From Syngnathus acus (taxonomy: Eukaryota; Chordata; Actinopteri; Syngnathiformes; Syngnathidae): a stretch of DNA of 64,000 nt. The stretch lies in contig NC_051099.1 in the NCBI RefSeq assembly GCF_901709675.1, positions 7,688,001 through 7,752,000 on the forward strand. Reading direction: 5' to 3'. A model generated the notes under the pieces. It was not told the DNA's origin and ran no database searches. It saw only the letters and a program-made list of their open reading frames with translations. The stretch's first letter is position 1; every line of letters starts with the position of its first letter. The position numbers and the translations under genes are program-made. Shown piece by piece: positions 45,032 through 59,160 of the stretch.

Positions 45032-48000
45032 TTAAAAGTTGCAATGGCATTTTCTCTCACTGCCTTGTGGGAATCTGTGCAGGCGGCTCTCAGAAGTAAT
45101 CTGGACACTCTCTTCAAGCAGCTCAGGTATGGCACCTTGAACATGCAGCAGGTTTCCCAGAGCTGCACAAGCGTAGAAACGAGTGCGGGCATCAGGGTCA
45201 GAGGTCAGTGACGCCAGTGCGGCTCCCGTCATCCTGGCTTCTTCCAGCCATGGTCTCATCTCATCATCACCTGGCTTGTCTATATTCTCCCTGCTTGATG
45301 CATGAGTGGCACCCGTCATTCTCGTTTTTTCAAGCCACATTCTCATATCGCTATGATCCAACACATTCTTTGCTATCCCAATGGCTGTCTCTCGGCTTGA
45401 ACCCTTGTTTTCATCACTGTCCTCTTTTAACCAGTCCGTATTGTTGCAGACATTTCCATTGGGCCTTTCTACTTTCAACTTTGCCTGCACTGCAATATGA
45501 CCCAACCATTTGCCAACTGACAAGCAAGCCGCCTGCCTCACCTGCACATTAGAGTCCTCGAGAAGGTCAATCATGCTTTTGAATATGTCCGGATGTAAAT
45601 TGTGCATATTGGGGGACTTGAATGGACACAACATTCCCAAAGTCTTGCATGTGGCGGCCTTGATCGGTCCATAAGAGTGACCGAGCGCCTGGAGCAGCAC
45701 GGACGATTCAAGGTAAAGCTGAATGTGACTCGAATTGGAGCAAAAACAAGTGATGAGGTAGAACAGAGAAAGGAGTTCTACAGCAGAGTCCCCGAGCTCA
45801 TCATGCTGCAGCAAATCAGAGAGTAAAGAGCTGGCGGTTCTGGTCGGTGTCTGCTGACCCAACGGAGTGAGCGCCGGTGCAGAGAAAAAGCCGCGAGCAG
45901 CTTTACTGAGGCGGGAAACAGAGCGCTGACGGTCACATAGCAACAAGCGACGTAGAAGTGCCAGTGGCAGCTCCACTAATGAAACAGGAAGAGTTTCAAT
46001 CACCTGGCAAAATAGAAAACAGATGTCAAAATCGTCATCAAACAGAAAACTACAAATTTGATGTTCTTTGCCAATTACAAAGACATGTCTGTGCATTCGT
46101 GAGCCCTCTGTCATCTTTTGTTGCAATGATGTTTGCTGTTTGCTGTGCCAGGAGTCCAAAAATAAGAGCGTATACCTGCAGAAGCCCTTTCGCAACGCCA
46201 CAGCTATCATACAACTGCAATATCCTGGAACTGGTGTGTGAAGTCAGGTCCAAAGCAAAGGGAAGGCAAAGGAAGTGGCAGCTCAACTCAATAAAGTTCT
46301 CGTGTTGAAGACCCTCTTCAAGTTTCACTGGACTGCCTTCAGCAAACCAAGGAAGACTAGAAAAAGCAGACTCATTGCAATGATTTATATTCGAACTTGA
46401 AATGCAAAAATAAAATAATCAACACAAACCATTCAGGGCTCAGCAGCCAGACAAGAGTGTAAATAAATGTTGACTTGCTCTTAGAATAGAGTGAAAGATA
46501 TGAATATGGATCATTGCAAAAGACCATCAGGGTGGCACACATGAGGAAGTAAAGTCCTGAAAAAATAAAACACAAACAGGTAAGTGAGCTGTGAATCTTT
46601 TTCAAATCATCATGTTTTTTACCATTTGCTGAACAAAAGTCCATTTCTGGCGTTGTCCAAACTAACGATGTTCCAGTCCTTTTCCAAAGACGATAAAATG
46701 TATGTGGATCCAAACATGAAAATCCACATCCATGCTGTTAAGAGTGATTCAAAACAAGCATAGTTAAGAGCCACGGATGTTTGACAACCTCTCCAAATGT
46801 CATCTACACAAGCATTTTTTGTTGGCTGACCTCAGAGAGTGTGTGCACAAGTAAATACAGAAGACCGTCACAGAGCCCCCCGTTTGACAGGAATGCAAAT
46901 TGGAACTTTTGAGGTGGCGAACATAGACAAACATGGAACAAGCAAAATGTCAACTAATATCCAGCAGATTTCACATTACCTCCGAAAAACAGATCACTTA
47001 CTTGATGTGATCCAGATACGTGCTCTTTCAGCAAGAAGCCGAGCATGTCCACGTCAACATTGACAGCAACCCCGTGTCGAGCAAAGAGGGACAAAACGGA
47101 GGCCGACAGAGGCTAAAGGAGAACAAAGTCAATAGTCAACTAGCCACTTAAGTGGCCCAAAAAAAAAAATTTTTGAATTTGAGAAACAAATATGATCTAA
47201 ATAACATTGTCATTCTCAGAGGCCCAATGACGTATTCGTACAGAATCTGCATCTGATACTTACAACTAAAGGACGGAGGTTAGCTTGATGAAGAATTGTC
47301 ACAAAGGGCTTGATCAAGTCTTCAGCTCTACAGGTAGAGAATGAACGAGTTTCAATAATGCGGGACTGCCACCTCGACATAAACAACACCATTGTAAAGA
47401 AAAATGAATGCTTAACCTATTTTCTTCCTTCAGCCAATCATTGTTCATGTCCCAATAGAGCAACAGCACAGCAATCATTTCTCCAAGGTTTTGGAGACTC
47501 CACGGCTGCTGCTCGGTAAAAGGTTCAACAAAAGATTCCATGATAGTATTCGGACATTCTTATATTGGATGTTAGTGACTGAATATTTCTAATGACCACC
47601 TCAATGAAGTGTGAGTTCGCAACACAATCATGAATCAAGTCGAAGAGGAGACATGGCAATCCAAGTTCACTGTTAATGTGGTTTCTCAGGGCAAGGTCAG
47701 AGGTCAGAATCAGGTTGTGCAGGACCTTCAGCGGGTAGCCAATGTGGCCCGTGTTTTTTAGGACACCATCACGCAACTTAGCAGAGAAAACAAAATAAAA
47801 TGAGTGTGATTCCATCAATTGTGTCATTCAAAAACAGCACCTAATTACCTCTTGCTTCAACACTAAAATGGCGGATCTCAGTTTGGAAATAATGGTACTG
47901 TAGTTGAACTCTTCTTGGTTTTGTTGGCTTGGATCTGACTCCTCAAGAAGCTTCTCCCAGAATTCCTCACTGTCAGCCGCCTGGAAGAATGAAAAATGCA

Positions 48001-49912
48001 TTTTCAGCGATCTACCATGACGTTATGAGCAGTGCTGGCGAACAATTTCATGTATTACTGTGGAACGTTTGCGTGTCCTTGTCTGTAGTCGTGGCCCAAC
48101 CTCTACTGAGGGAAACTCTCGTTCATAGTCCCGACTGATGGGACCCCTGGAGAAATCATACACACAACAAAAATGACCAATGTAGAGCTGGAAAAAAATA
48201 ATAATGCTAGCTCCACTAGTGTAGCAAATGCTAGCTCCGCCAATAAGGTTTAGTTACTTGAGCCGAACCTGTCTAATTGACTTGACGTAGTCTCAATTTG
48301 GTTGCTTTGATCAAAACTTGGAGGTGCAAAGGTTGAATTATCTGAGGCGATATCAACAGGGGCGGATGAATCCAAAAGTTGCATTACTGCCGCTCCGCAA
48401 TCTCCTTCAGATTCCACTCCATCCCTCTTTTCCTGTTAGACAGATCATCCTTTTTATAAATTCACATTTCAAGTCATCTTTTTCTGGAATGTGTTGCTTT
48501 AAAATATGTATCTGGTTCACATTAGCGCTGTCTACCACTTTCTTCATGTTGCTTTTGTTTCTTTGCTCCCGAAGCTTTCGAAATATTCTCTTCTCTCCAG
48601 TGTCAGTTGACGTCTTTTCTGCCATTTGTTTCAGTTTCCGAGCCAACATGTCTGGGTCAAGTGTGGCTGTTAGAGGACTAAAAATAGCTTCGTCTGGAAT
48701 CACTGCCAACACACCGCTGTGTTAGTACCACACGAATGCCAGGTTAATTTTTAATTTTTTTATGTTGTCACCTTTAACACCATTAGCAACAAAAGGATGA
48801 TGCAGGAGGTCTGGCCATGACAGTCGCATCTGTGGGTCTTTGATTAACAAACCTTTCAGGAAACTCTGGAAGAAAAATACAATTATTTCAATTTGCACTT
48901 TGCGTTGACAAAATAACACTACAGCTGTGTTGTACTTTACACGCGCTGCTCATATTGTCTGGCCACTGGATGGGGTCGCTCACGATGAGCTGTCCCAATT
49001 GGAAGATGGAATCGGCACGAAACGGTGGAATTCCTGTGTGGATTTCATAAAGAATGCAGCCTAGCGCCCAGAGGTCGGCCGTGTGGTCGTAAGGCTTTTC
49101 TGCCACCAACTCGGGGGACATGTACAGTGGCGTTCCCATGATTGAAGTCACCACCATGGTGGAGATGCTCATTGCCCGAGCAAACCTAGTCAAGAAATCG
49201 TGACGTCATTTTAATTGTAACGTCTCATAAGAAGAGTGGAAGTCAAATCATATGCGTACCCAAAGTCGCACAGTTTCACCACACCGTTTTTATCAAAGAG
49301 GATATTTTGTGGTTTCATGTCTCGATGGAGAATACGGCGGGAGTGCAAATAATACAGAGCTGACACTAGCTGGCAGGCAATCTCACAAACCTTGGGGAAA
49401 GCAAAATGATGAAAGGTAATTCCGTCATCTGGAATAGGGGCATGATTATGTGTGGCATTCTATTACCTGGCTTTCTGGTAAGCTCCCATCAGCTTCAATG
49501 ATCTGGAATAACTGACCCTCAGCATACTCGGTCACAACAATTACCTGTGAAAAGCAGGAAGCAGCTTTTGTGTAGTAAACATGTTCAGGGTGTGTGAGAG
49601 AAACGTACCTCGGTTTCAGTTTCAAAGCTGTCAAAAAGCTTCACAATGTTAGGATGCTGAAGGTTACTCATAATATCGATTTCTTTCTTTAAACTCTGCA
49701 GCTCTTTATTGGAACGTCCCATCTTTGGAATGAACTTCAGAGCTACTACCTGACGGGTACGCAGACAAAGAGAGGACTGAACCAGGGTGAATCATTTCAG
49801 TTACTTATACTACGATAAATCAACTTACTTGGCCTGTAAATCTTTTCATTCCTTTATGAACTCGGCCAAAGGAACCCTGCCCCACTTGTGCCAAAACATG
49901 GTAGGAATCCAT
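45032..49912 (-). CDS. stk36: Serine/threonine kinase 36 (Fused homologue), copy 2, C-terminus frameshifted
   Basis: The second tandem Fused-kinase gene keeps the same exon plan as copy 1. Kinase motifs are intact: [20 protein letters not shown] (exon 1 from 49912), [38 protein letters not shown] and [20 protein letters not shown]. The linker has [19 protein letters not shown] and an open exon near 48250-48410. The exon after [20 protein letters not shown] is shorter than in copy 1 but can use an ACA|GTAATA donor. The large armadillo exon (46003-~45000) carries an extra internal segment and then a net 2-base loss (near 45110-45120, after LLEESV) that shifts frame to a stop at 45032. It also has a 1-base gain further on. 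About 40 conserved C-terminal residues are lost. It may be a functional shortened kinase or an early pseudogene. Confidence 0.82.
45195..45298. repeat. 104-bp tract identical between the two stk36 copies (copy 2 end)
   Basis: The tract is followed at 45299-45420 by a diverged version of the same segment, so copy 2 has the unit twice: a native [13 protein letters not shown] and a copied [13 protein letters not shown]. This is what a partial insertion or conversion from copy 1 would leave. Confidence 0.9.
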
Positions 49913-51013
49913 CTTAGTTATGTTGTTAGACTGGGAAGTGAGACATAGACAAGTAAGTGGAGTCAAAGGGCCTACATCACAAAGGCGACTCTCTTTTCTG
50001 TTTGCCATCGATATGTTGCAATGCCATTCAGCATCAAAGCCACATATGTTTTATTTTTAGAGAACATCACTAACAATGCAATGCTTGCCAAGATAGTTTG
50101 GGCCAATGAAACCTTTATAGCCATTATGTCATTCGACTTTGTTCCACTTGGGAAATGTACAATATTTGCACTAAGACACAGAACAAGTTCTTCTGGAGGG
50201 GTTCTTCAATTGACCACTAGAGGTCAGACGACAGCTTTTGAAATAGTTCAAGAAATAACCCATGTTGGAGTTTGAGCTTGTTGGTTTAGAATGGGTGAAT
50301 TAAATATAAAGTTGGAAACATTCTTGAGGTAAATATGCCAAACATACAACAGTCACAACATTAGGTATAGCTGCACTTGCATCAGAGCTGTGTCAATGAC
50401 TTTGCCATTACAAAGATAACACTGTGTGTCAAAAAAGTATGAGTAGTAGCCAATACTAATTTTAACCAGCAATAGCCAATTTATAAGTCCACTTTCTGAC
50501 ATTTCAGTGCGTTAGCATAATGACTGTTTTTTGTGGCGCATATTTCCAATAGTTTTACATCTAGTTCTTGAAAAAAATGGTTAAATTCGTGATGGAAAGC
50601 CGTTTGAGGATTTCTTCATAAACTTTTCCTAATTCAAGTTACATCTTAAGCTCCACTCCTTGTCATACTCACGAGAATGGAGGACTCAAATGTTTAAAGC
50701 ACTGGACTGGATCCTCTAGTCTAGTGACTCAGCCCTGTCCACGACAATAGACTAGAAGAGCACGTTGCATCCAATGAGTGTCTCCTCCAGCGGACTGCCC
50801 CCTCCAAAAGTGAGATAGAGTTTCCATCATTTCACACAAGACGAAAATGCATAAAGTGCACTGAAGGCAGCAGTGGAGCGAGCACACAGGTGCAGGCCGG
50901 GAATGGGTCAGGATCAGGAGGAATTTGCACTCTTGTAGAAAGACGCCTGCACATTGGATATGCTCTCCCTGAGCTTTTGGTCCTTGCATTCCAAGTTGAA
51001 TGCAAACATCGTC
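49913..51013. other. Divergent spacer between stk36 copy 2 and adamts15
   Basis: No gene recognised. It should contain the copy 2 promoter at the left (an intron-like boundary near 49926 suggests a 5' noncoding exon) and the adamts15 promoter and 5'UTR at the right. An in-frame upstream ATG occurs at 50960. Confidence 0.5.
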
Positions 51014-54000
51014 ATGTTTGTCAGAACAACGTGTCTGCTCCACGTCGTGGTATCGCTATCCAGACTGGTTCGCTGCATGGAAAGTGAACTTTGCTTCCCG
51101 TTCATCCTGGACACGCAACAGCAGTATAATGACAACGACGTGGATGCGCTCCACGGCAAATGTGTGCTAAGAATTCAAGCTTTCCACCAGGAATTAGTGG
51201 TGGATTTACGGCAAGATTCCAACTTCATTGGCCCATATGTGTCCAGCCAAGACGCACCGTGGCTCTCCGGTACGGACGTCACCATTGAGCTGAGTCGCTG
51301 TTTTTACTCCGGTTATGTGAACGCTGACCGGTTTTCGTATGCAGCCTTAAGCCTGTGTAAGGGCGTGCAAGGTGCATTTGGCTACCAAGGCTGGGAGTAT
51401 TTTATCAGCCCGGTGCGTAACGCCACCGCGAGCGCAAGCGGTGCGCACGTCATCCGGCGCAGAAACAGCGGCAACCTGAAGCCGAATTCCACTTCCAGGT
51501 GCGCAGTCAACAGTGTCATAAGTCATCACGTCGCGCAGATGTTGGGGAAATACAAGACCGTCGAAGATAACAACAATGTGACTGAAACCATCCTGAGGGG
51601 CACGGGGAGAAGCAAACGCTTTGCGTCGGTTCCCAGGTACGTGGAGACGCTGGTGGTGGCGGACCAGACCATGGCTGAGTTCCACGGAAACGACCTCAAA
51701 CATTACCTCTTGACACTCATGTCAGTGGCGGCCAGGCTTTACAAGCATCCGAGTATCCTCAACTCCATCAACATAGTCGTCGTGAAGATTTTGGTTATAT
51801 CCGATGTGGACAAAGGACCCAAAGTGTCCGGGAACGCAGCTCTGACGCTCCGGAATTTTTGCACTTGGCAAAAAAAGATGAATAAGAACAGCGACAAGCA
51901 TGCAGAATATTGGGACACAGCGATCCTCTTCACAAGACAGGTAAAATTGATTACATGGAGGTGGGCTACATCTCAATAAATTGCACTTATATGTCTAGAC
52001 AAAAAAAAAAAATCTCGTTTGCAATAGCTCGTATCTTGAAAATTTCCTCAGTCAAGGAACTTGCACCTCAAGGCACCGCTGTAATTGTACCTTCTGCCAT
52101 CTAGTGGAGGCACATTTAATTGTTCTGCCTGTTACCATGGTTGGCATTGCTGATCAAAGATACATTACCTACTGTAAATAAGTAATTTGTCCAAGTCCAT
52201 AAAGCAATGCACACAATGCATGGCTGGATTTGTTTGGTGTTGATGAGGTGAAAGCCTTGACCTCAATTCCACCAGATCTTTGAGCCAACATGCCCTCATA
52301 ATGTAACTTTGAAGCTGGTTTGGGGGCCAGGATTAGGAATACAACATGATACATGATCCACAAATGCACCTGTAACTTCACCAAGGCAGAGCATCAGCAC
52401 CTTCTGGGGTGCCCCCGTTGGTAGTTTCTCATAACCGTTCCCATTTCTGCTCCAGCTGTGTCCCCCCCCCAACTTGCCTGCTCCTGATTAAACAGGGACC
52501 TAAGGGGAAAGACAGGAGGAGGAGGTATAATGTAGGTTGTTCACATTTGTTACGTCACATGGAGTTTATGCCCCACCTGCTCAATCCTAGTCAGAAACCT
52601 CCACTTCTTCCCAGCTGTAAGTCAGACCACATCATGTAAGCACATCCGTATTCATTCACTTCATACTTCCTGTCTGCTTAAAGAGTTGAATTACTGGTAT
52701 TGTGCACTTTCCATCACAATACTTTAGGTACCATCGGTCTCACTTCCGGCAAATAGCAAAAAGCCAGGTGGTTTTTGAGGAATGGAAACACTGACATGTT
52801 TCTTCTCAAATATAACTTGCAAATTGTATTTACGTTGCGGCAATACACCAAAAAGGCAAAATGAGATGACAGATGTGGGAAGTAGGTCATTGCGGAGAAT
52901 CAACCCTTAGCCCCCTTTTTGATTCTTGCCTCTATTTTCTTTTCTCACTAATGACCAAACCATCTCATGAACACATCTGGAGTTAATTTGCACCGCCGAA
53001 TAATTTTGGTTTAGTTCTTTATTTGCAAAAATTTTGTTCGAGCATAAAATGTCATGAAAGTGTACATAAGCTATGTATGCAACAGCTGCCCCGAGCCTTT
53101 TTTTTTTTTCCTTAGTGTATGCAAAGCAAGAAGGAGTAGGCAGCCGGGCGGTACTGTGTGGTTAACGTTGTCGACTTGTCCTGTGATTAGGAGGCTCAGT
53201 CAAGTGCTCCGAATGGATCCTCGCTAAGATTAGACTTTGGAATCGTGTGGTGACAGAAAAAGGCCATTTGGAAACTGCTCATGCAAGAAAATGCAATGAT
53301 TGGAGACCAGTGCCATGACGTCACATGGGACCATGTGCTCCAAACGCTAGGCAGCCTCATTTAACAGCGGAGGGAGAGAGAAAGTTTGCTCTTCTGACAG
53401 GACAAGAAACAAATATTGAGGGAAACAGACGGGGTTTAAACAAACCATCTTGAGTAGAAAAACATCTTTGGGATTGCAAACAAACAATCTGTTGTAAATA
53501 TCTTCCACACTTTTGGGCCAGTTCGCTTGTTGCCAGGGAGTTTTCCATCAATCATCTGGACGATTGACAAAAGTCTCGAGACACATTTCTTAATCAATAA
53601 CAACGAAGGATTCTTTCACAGAGTTTTGTGTGGAATAATTTAACTTTTGGATTGAAGTAGAACAGAGATTGCGAGCCAGGCCCCCTCTCGGGTCCAACGT
53701 TAGTCACCCCTGACCTCAGACATCTGGATGAATGGACAAAAATTTCCAGAGACACATTCTGAAATCTTGTAGAAAGCCTTCCCAGAAAAGTGCAAACTGC
53801 TGTAACTGCAAAGGGGCCCGACCATCTCAATACTTTTTGCTCCTATTTTCACATTTTCCAAGGAGTCCCAATAACTACGCTAAGTGCATAAAACTGGGAA
53901 AAAATCATTTGAATCATATTTTATATTTGTTATTTGAATGTTTGATTATCCAGGACTTGTGTGGGGCTTCCACATGCGACACCCTTGGAATGGCCGATGT

Positions 54001-57000
54001 CGGCACCATGTGCGACCCAAAGAGGAGCTGCTCAGTGATCGAAGATGACGGTTTGCCTTCGGCCTTCACTACAGCTCACGAGCTCGGTGAGCCATACCAG
54101 CTTCATGAATCACACATTAGCCAGCGTGCCACCAGGGAATTGGGGCTTGCTGAAAAAAAAAACCCATCATCACCACTGAAAAATATATCATTTGACAATC
54201 AGGGCTGGACTGGCCATTTAGAATACAGGACAGATGCCCAGTGGGCGTAAGTCAAAATGCTCGAGTCAATATTTGGTGCCAGTCCAAGCACACATACACT
54301 GGCAAAATAAGCAAAGTCAAAGACAACATGTGTCATCGGGTTCCCTCTCTGCAGGACACGTCTTCAACATGCCGCATGACAACGTGAAGGCCTGTGAGGA
54401 CGTGTTTGGCAAGCTGCAAGACAACCACATGATGTCTCCCACACTCATTCAGATCAATCGCACCAGCCCGTGGTCGCCCTGCAGCGCTGCCATCATCACT
54501 GAGTTTCTGGACAGTGGACACGGTGAGTTACTATGCACGACCCTCTCCAAACACTTTGGATTGATGTAAAACCAAAAGTGGAAATGATCACAAGCTGTTT
54601 TAATGGCCCTTCAGGCAGTGAAATATTTGAATGATGATCACATTCATAAAACACATGTTCCTTTCGAATGACTATTCTGTTCACAGTAGCATTGCCAGTG
54701 AAGGACATTTGCTGTTTTTTTTTTTCTCCTCATCTGTACAATCATTTCAGTTAAATACACGGCTCAGTGTTTGCATTCATGCATTCTTCCGAAGAGCAAA
54801 AATGGACCCAGACTGTTCTCCAACATCCCAGACCACAGAGCTCGGCCTCGGAGTGATGCTAAAGCTTTATTTTAAAAACTGCTCCACATCTGTCCCAAAT
54901 TAGTGGCTTTGTTTGGAGGAGCGTCACCACAGTGGTTTGGAGAGCGCAGCTTTAACCAGCCTGTGTTTCCCATACAGGTTGAGTCGAGACTTTTGATTCA
55001 TGCTCTGACAACTGGAGAGCAAGAACCAGTCAGGATTGCATTGGGTTTCTTCAGAATGACCCTTTTCTCCACATTTTTGACACTAAGTCTAATAATGTTG
55101 TAACATGGCTTCTTGGTGCCATCGCTCGTAAATCTTCACTGACAGAGCAGCCTGGAGATTGAAAACATGCCACGGCATGTTTGAGACAGTTTACACATGC
55201 CGTGCTGCGGCCATGATTATTTTCAGGACAACCTCAGACACTGTTTTGGGCAATACGCTTTGGAAGTTGATGAAAACGTTTTTTCAAATGATTTAAATTT
55301 GCAGTGTAATAGGAGGAAACAATTTAACACTCGGTTATGGCTGCTCCATTTGTGGCCTTTTCAAAAGGACAATTTCCCTGCTAACATCCTAAGCTATACA
55401 ATTTGATGCATTTTGGTAAATTCCTCCCGCAGGCAGGAGTGATTAAAAACCTTCTACAGGAATCTCTTTTCGATTGATAATAACCTTTAATTTTTTCCAA
55501 ACACCTGCTGGTCCAACTCTTCCTATTATTATCTAGTTCCTGGAAAGGTGCCTGAGTGTCCTTTCTTGAAACTGCAGCTCAGCTTAATTTGACTTGTATC
55601 ACTAAATGGAACATTTAAAGCTATTAAAAACCAATTGGAAAGTTTGGGAAGTATACTTACACTGTAATTAATTTAATTTCAGCGTGAGGGGAGAAATTTC
55701 CGACAAGAGCTTACAGATGAAGGGGTCGGGGCGGGGTTCTGTGTGGTATTCCTCATAGTACATTGCTGCAAGCCACCCACCACCAATTCATGATTGGTCT
55801 CGAGTAACTTCTCACGGAATTGTGTCCATTTGGTGGAATAAAACGTTTGTTGTTCAAGACAACAACTGATGATGAGAATTTTTTCCAGGGGAGTGTTTGT
55901 TGGACCAGCCCCAGAAACCATTAGGCCTCCCCAACGTGCTTCCCGGAGCATCGTACCTCCTGGAGCGTCAGTGCGAGCTTGCCTTTGGCGAAGGTTCCAA
56001 GCCCTGTCCCTTCATGCAGCCGCCATGCGTCCGCCTGTGGTGCACAGGCAAGTCCAATGGCCAGTTGGTGTGCATGACTCGCCACTTCCCCTGGGCGGAC
56101 GGCACCCACTGCGGAGAGGGCAAAGTTTGTGACCGAGGCATCTGCTCTCCCATAGAAGAGCAAACTTTAAAGGTAAGGGTTAAGAAACTTCAGGGACAAG
56201 AGGGCTGACTCAGACAAACAATGTGTGTATTTTCTAGGTGGATGGTCGATGGGGCAAGTGGGGTACGTTTGGTTCCTGCTCACGCACGTGCGGAGGCGGC
56301 GTCCAACTGGCCAAAAGGGAGTGCAACAACCCCCTTCCCTCAAATGGGGGCAAGTACTGCCAAGGGGTTCGGGTCAAGTACCGCTCCTGCAGCCTGAACC
56401 ACTGCCCTGCCACAGGTTTCAATTGCTCAAAAACGACATCAAGTTTCCTCCTTAAGAGGGTTCCAGTTCATCATCTTGTTTGCGCCATCTCTCATCTCTG
56501 TGCAGGCAAGACTTACCGCGAAGAGCAGTGTGAATCCAGAGGCCGCGGTTTCAGCAGCAACCATATTGCCCCTTCTGTGGTGTGGGTGCCCAAGTATTCT
56601 GGAGTGAGTGTCGAAGACAGGTGTAAACTCATCTGCAGGGCCAATGGAACCGGCTACTTCTACGCTATGGCACAGAAGGTAAGAAGCTATATATTCATTA
56701 CAAGGAAGGAAGGAAGGAAGGTCACACAAATACCACAATAAATATGTCTCCCTTCAAACATACTTCTTCGGAGGGGCAAGGGGCTCCGCAAAGCAAAACA
56801 AAACAAAGATTTACAAACTGGAGGTGGTTAAATGGGGAAAAGAATCCTGGAAAAAAAAGTCTGAAAATAATAAATCAAAATCTTAAAATAACAAAATAAG
56901 TCAATTATCTGGCCTGGCTTCTGGGGCAAGCATATTTCAAGGGAGGCCCCGTCCATCACCGCCAGTGTTTATAGTATGATTCCAACTTTTTTCATAAATC

Positions 57001-59160
57001 CAACCAAAAAAAACACAATTCATTCTTTCAGACATTTAGACAAGATTTTGAATTTTCATGAATCCATCCTATCCAATCAGATCAACAGGCATCTAAGCTT
57101 GACGAGCAGCCAGTGTCTCTTGCTGGGACCAGATGGGAGGGAAGTGAAGTGAAAACCATAAGAATCTTAAACCAGGACATGCCACACATTGCTCCAACAC
57201 AGTAGTCGTAACCGCATTATCGAATCTCTACACTTACATGCCAAACCTACAAGTTAACAGCTGTGTTATTTCCTTTTCCTTGCACTATTACATTTCAAAT
57301 GGTTTCCTTTTTTTGCTTTATTGAATTTTGAATGTCTTTTTAGGGCCTGCTTCCTTTTAGTCTGTTTATCTCTTTACTGAAAAGATTTTCACGATTACAT
57401 TACATTACATTATCGAATGGCAGGCTGTCATCCCTTTCAACTTTAGCTTTTAGGGATTCACATTTCCACTTTTATAAATAGGATTGTCAAAACTCATGAG
57501 TGTATATTTCTTTTCATCACTCCACACGCCTTGTAACGTTACCGCATCAGGATAAGTATAAGGATGTGAACAATGTGGCCGAAAATGATTTCATTTGTGA
57601 GCAATGTGAATTCATGTGAGCCTCTGAGGGAAAACAGCAATGCATGGGACGATGGAGAGGAATGGAGGGGGGTTTATCTCCCTGAGATAATATGGGTGTG
57701 GAGTGAGTGTGAGCAGCCGTGAGAGAAAGTTCACACTACATCATACTGAGTTAAGAGGACATGAACACTCAGGGGACATGTAGCACTCAATCATAGAGCA
57801 GCTGCATGCTTGTTCGAAACATCTGAACCGAATATCATTTTACGCCACATCCTGTTCCACGACTTCGTGGAAATACACTCATCTCAGCTTTTAGAAATGA
57901 TTGCCATATAATAATAACACCTAAAAATATAATCACGCCACGTAGAAAGTGAAATAGCGCATTTTGGGTGCTGTGTTTAATGAGCGGTCTCCTCCAACTT
58001 GCACACCACAGGTTGTGGATGGAACCCCGTGTTCCCCGGACTCTACGGGTGTGTGCGTTCAAGGAAAATGCATTAAGGCTGGGTGTGATGGAAAAATTGG
58101 ATCAACCAAGAAGTTTAACAAATGTGGAATCTGCGGCGGTGACAATAAGAACTGCAAGAAGGTCTCAGGACTCTTCACCAAGCCTATGTGAGTACAGTAA
58201 TCCCTCAATTGGACAAATTTGCCGATTGGGTGGGTGGGCCTATGGGGGTCTAGAGAACATATGGCCAGCTATTTACCTGTTCCGAATGATCTTTTTTGCT
58301 CTTTGCATACTTTAGAAACCTATAAAAAAGATTGTTGAGAAATCTCCAAGATAACTGTCTGTGTGGTGTTATGCAGGCATGGCTACAACTTTGTGGCGAT
58401 GTTGCCAGTGGGCGCAACCAACATCGACATCCGTCAACGCGGCTACCAAGGAATGTTGGGTGACGACAACTACTTGGCGGTGAAGAACAGCGAGGGTCAT
58501 TATCTTCTGAATGGCGACTACGTGGTGTCAGCCGGCGAGAGGGACATCATCGTTAAAGGCACTCTGCTGCGCTACAGCGGCACCACTGGGCTCTCAGAGA
58601 CCCTCCAGTCTGTAAATACCCTGAGGGAGACACTCACTGTGGAAGTGTTGTGCGCGGGCAATTTAACGCCCCCTCGCCTACGCTACTCCTTCTACATAGC
58701 CCGGCAGAGCAACAAAGAGGACAAGACGCAGAAGAAGGAGGAGCGAGTGAAATCCCACAACAGCGTTTTGGCTGATGACAGCGTGAAGGAGACTCTAAAG
58801 AAAGCTTACAGCAAAGAGGAGCCCCTCCTGGTGAAATGGACAGCGGCAAACTGGGACGAGTGCTCGGTGAGCTGCGGCAACGGTTTCCAAAGGCGGATGG
58901 TGCAATGCTTGAGGACGGACGGCAAGCCGGGAATGAACTGTGATCCTTCCAAAAGGCCCTCGGCCACCAGAGCTTGCGGAGACCCGTGTCCAGGGTGGTA
59001 CGCCGGCCAGTGGTCCTCGTGCTCCGCAACTTGCGGGAAAGGCTTTAAGAGACGACCACTGCACTGCAAAGCCCAAACGGGACACTTGCTTCCCAGGGAC
59101 CACTGCAGTAGCTTACGGAAACCTCAGGAGCTGGACTTCTGTAAACTCAAGCCTTGCTAG
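51014..59160 (+). CDS. adamts15: Secreted metalloprotease ADAMTS15
   Basis: A zinc protease of the extracellular matrix that cleaves proteoglycans such as versican and aggrecan. Eight exons (51014-51940, 53954-54086, 54355-54522, 55889-56172, 56238-56415, 56506-56678, 58012-58187, 58377-59160) join in frame to 940 residues, against ~950 in human. I chose ATG 51014, since [20 protein letters not shown] makes a good signal peptide; an in-frame ATG at 50960 would put a polar stretch first. The prodomain ends at a furin site RSKR before [15 protein letters not shown]. The zinc motif [12 protein letters not shown] spans the exon 2/3 junction. Next come the disintegrin-like domain ([13 protein letters not shown]), first thrombospondin repeat ([14 protein letters not shown]), cysteine-rich region, spacer, and two further thrombospondin repeats ([22 protein letters not shown]). 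It ends [14 protein letters not shown], the ADAMTS15 ending. ADAMTS1 and ADAMTS8 are less similar there. Confidence 0.96.
51941..53953 (+). other. adamts15 intron 1
   Basis: A 2.0 kb intron, the longest of the gene. No mobile element, RNA gene or further exon is recognised in it. Confidence 0.6.
54523..55888 (+). other. adamts15 intron 3
   Basis: A 1.37 kb intron with a T run near 54716. Nothing else is recognised. Confidence 0.6.
56679..58011 (+). other. adamts15 intron 6
   Basis: A 1.33 kb intron with a GGAA microsatellite (56704-56720) just after the donor and a TTACA run near 57395-57410. Nothing else is recognised. Confidence 0.6.

Noticed and set aside
48060-48130. Apparent in-frame stop in the stk36 copy 2 linker exon after HEIVRQHCS
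   Set aside because: A phase 0 donor (ACA|GTAATA) lies upstream of the stop and joins cleanly to the next exon ([11 protein letters not shown]). The exon is probably just shorter than in copy 1.
50954-51013. Earlier adamts15 start (in-frame ATG at 50960)
   Set aside because: It would place a polar segment before the hydrophobic signal core. ATG 51014 gives a normal signal peptide. The upstream ATG cannot be fully excluded.
56701-56722. GGAAG repeat after adamts15 exon 6
   Set aside because: A simple microsatellite with no sign of regulatory function beyond its position.
58634-59103. Minus-strand open frames opposite the last adamts15 exon
   Set aside because: They mirror the Cys/Ser-rich thrombospondin repeats on the coding strand and have no independent support.
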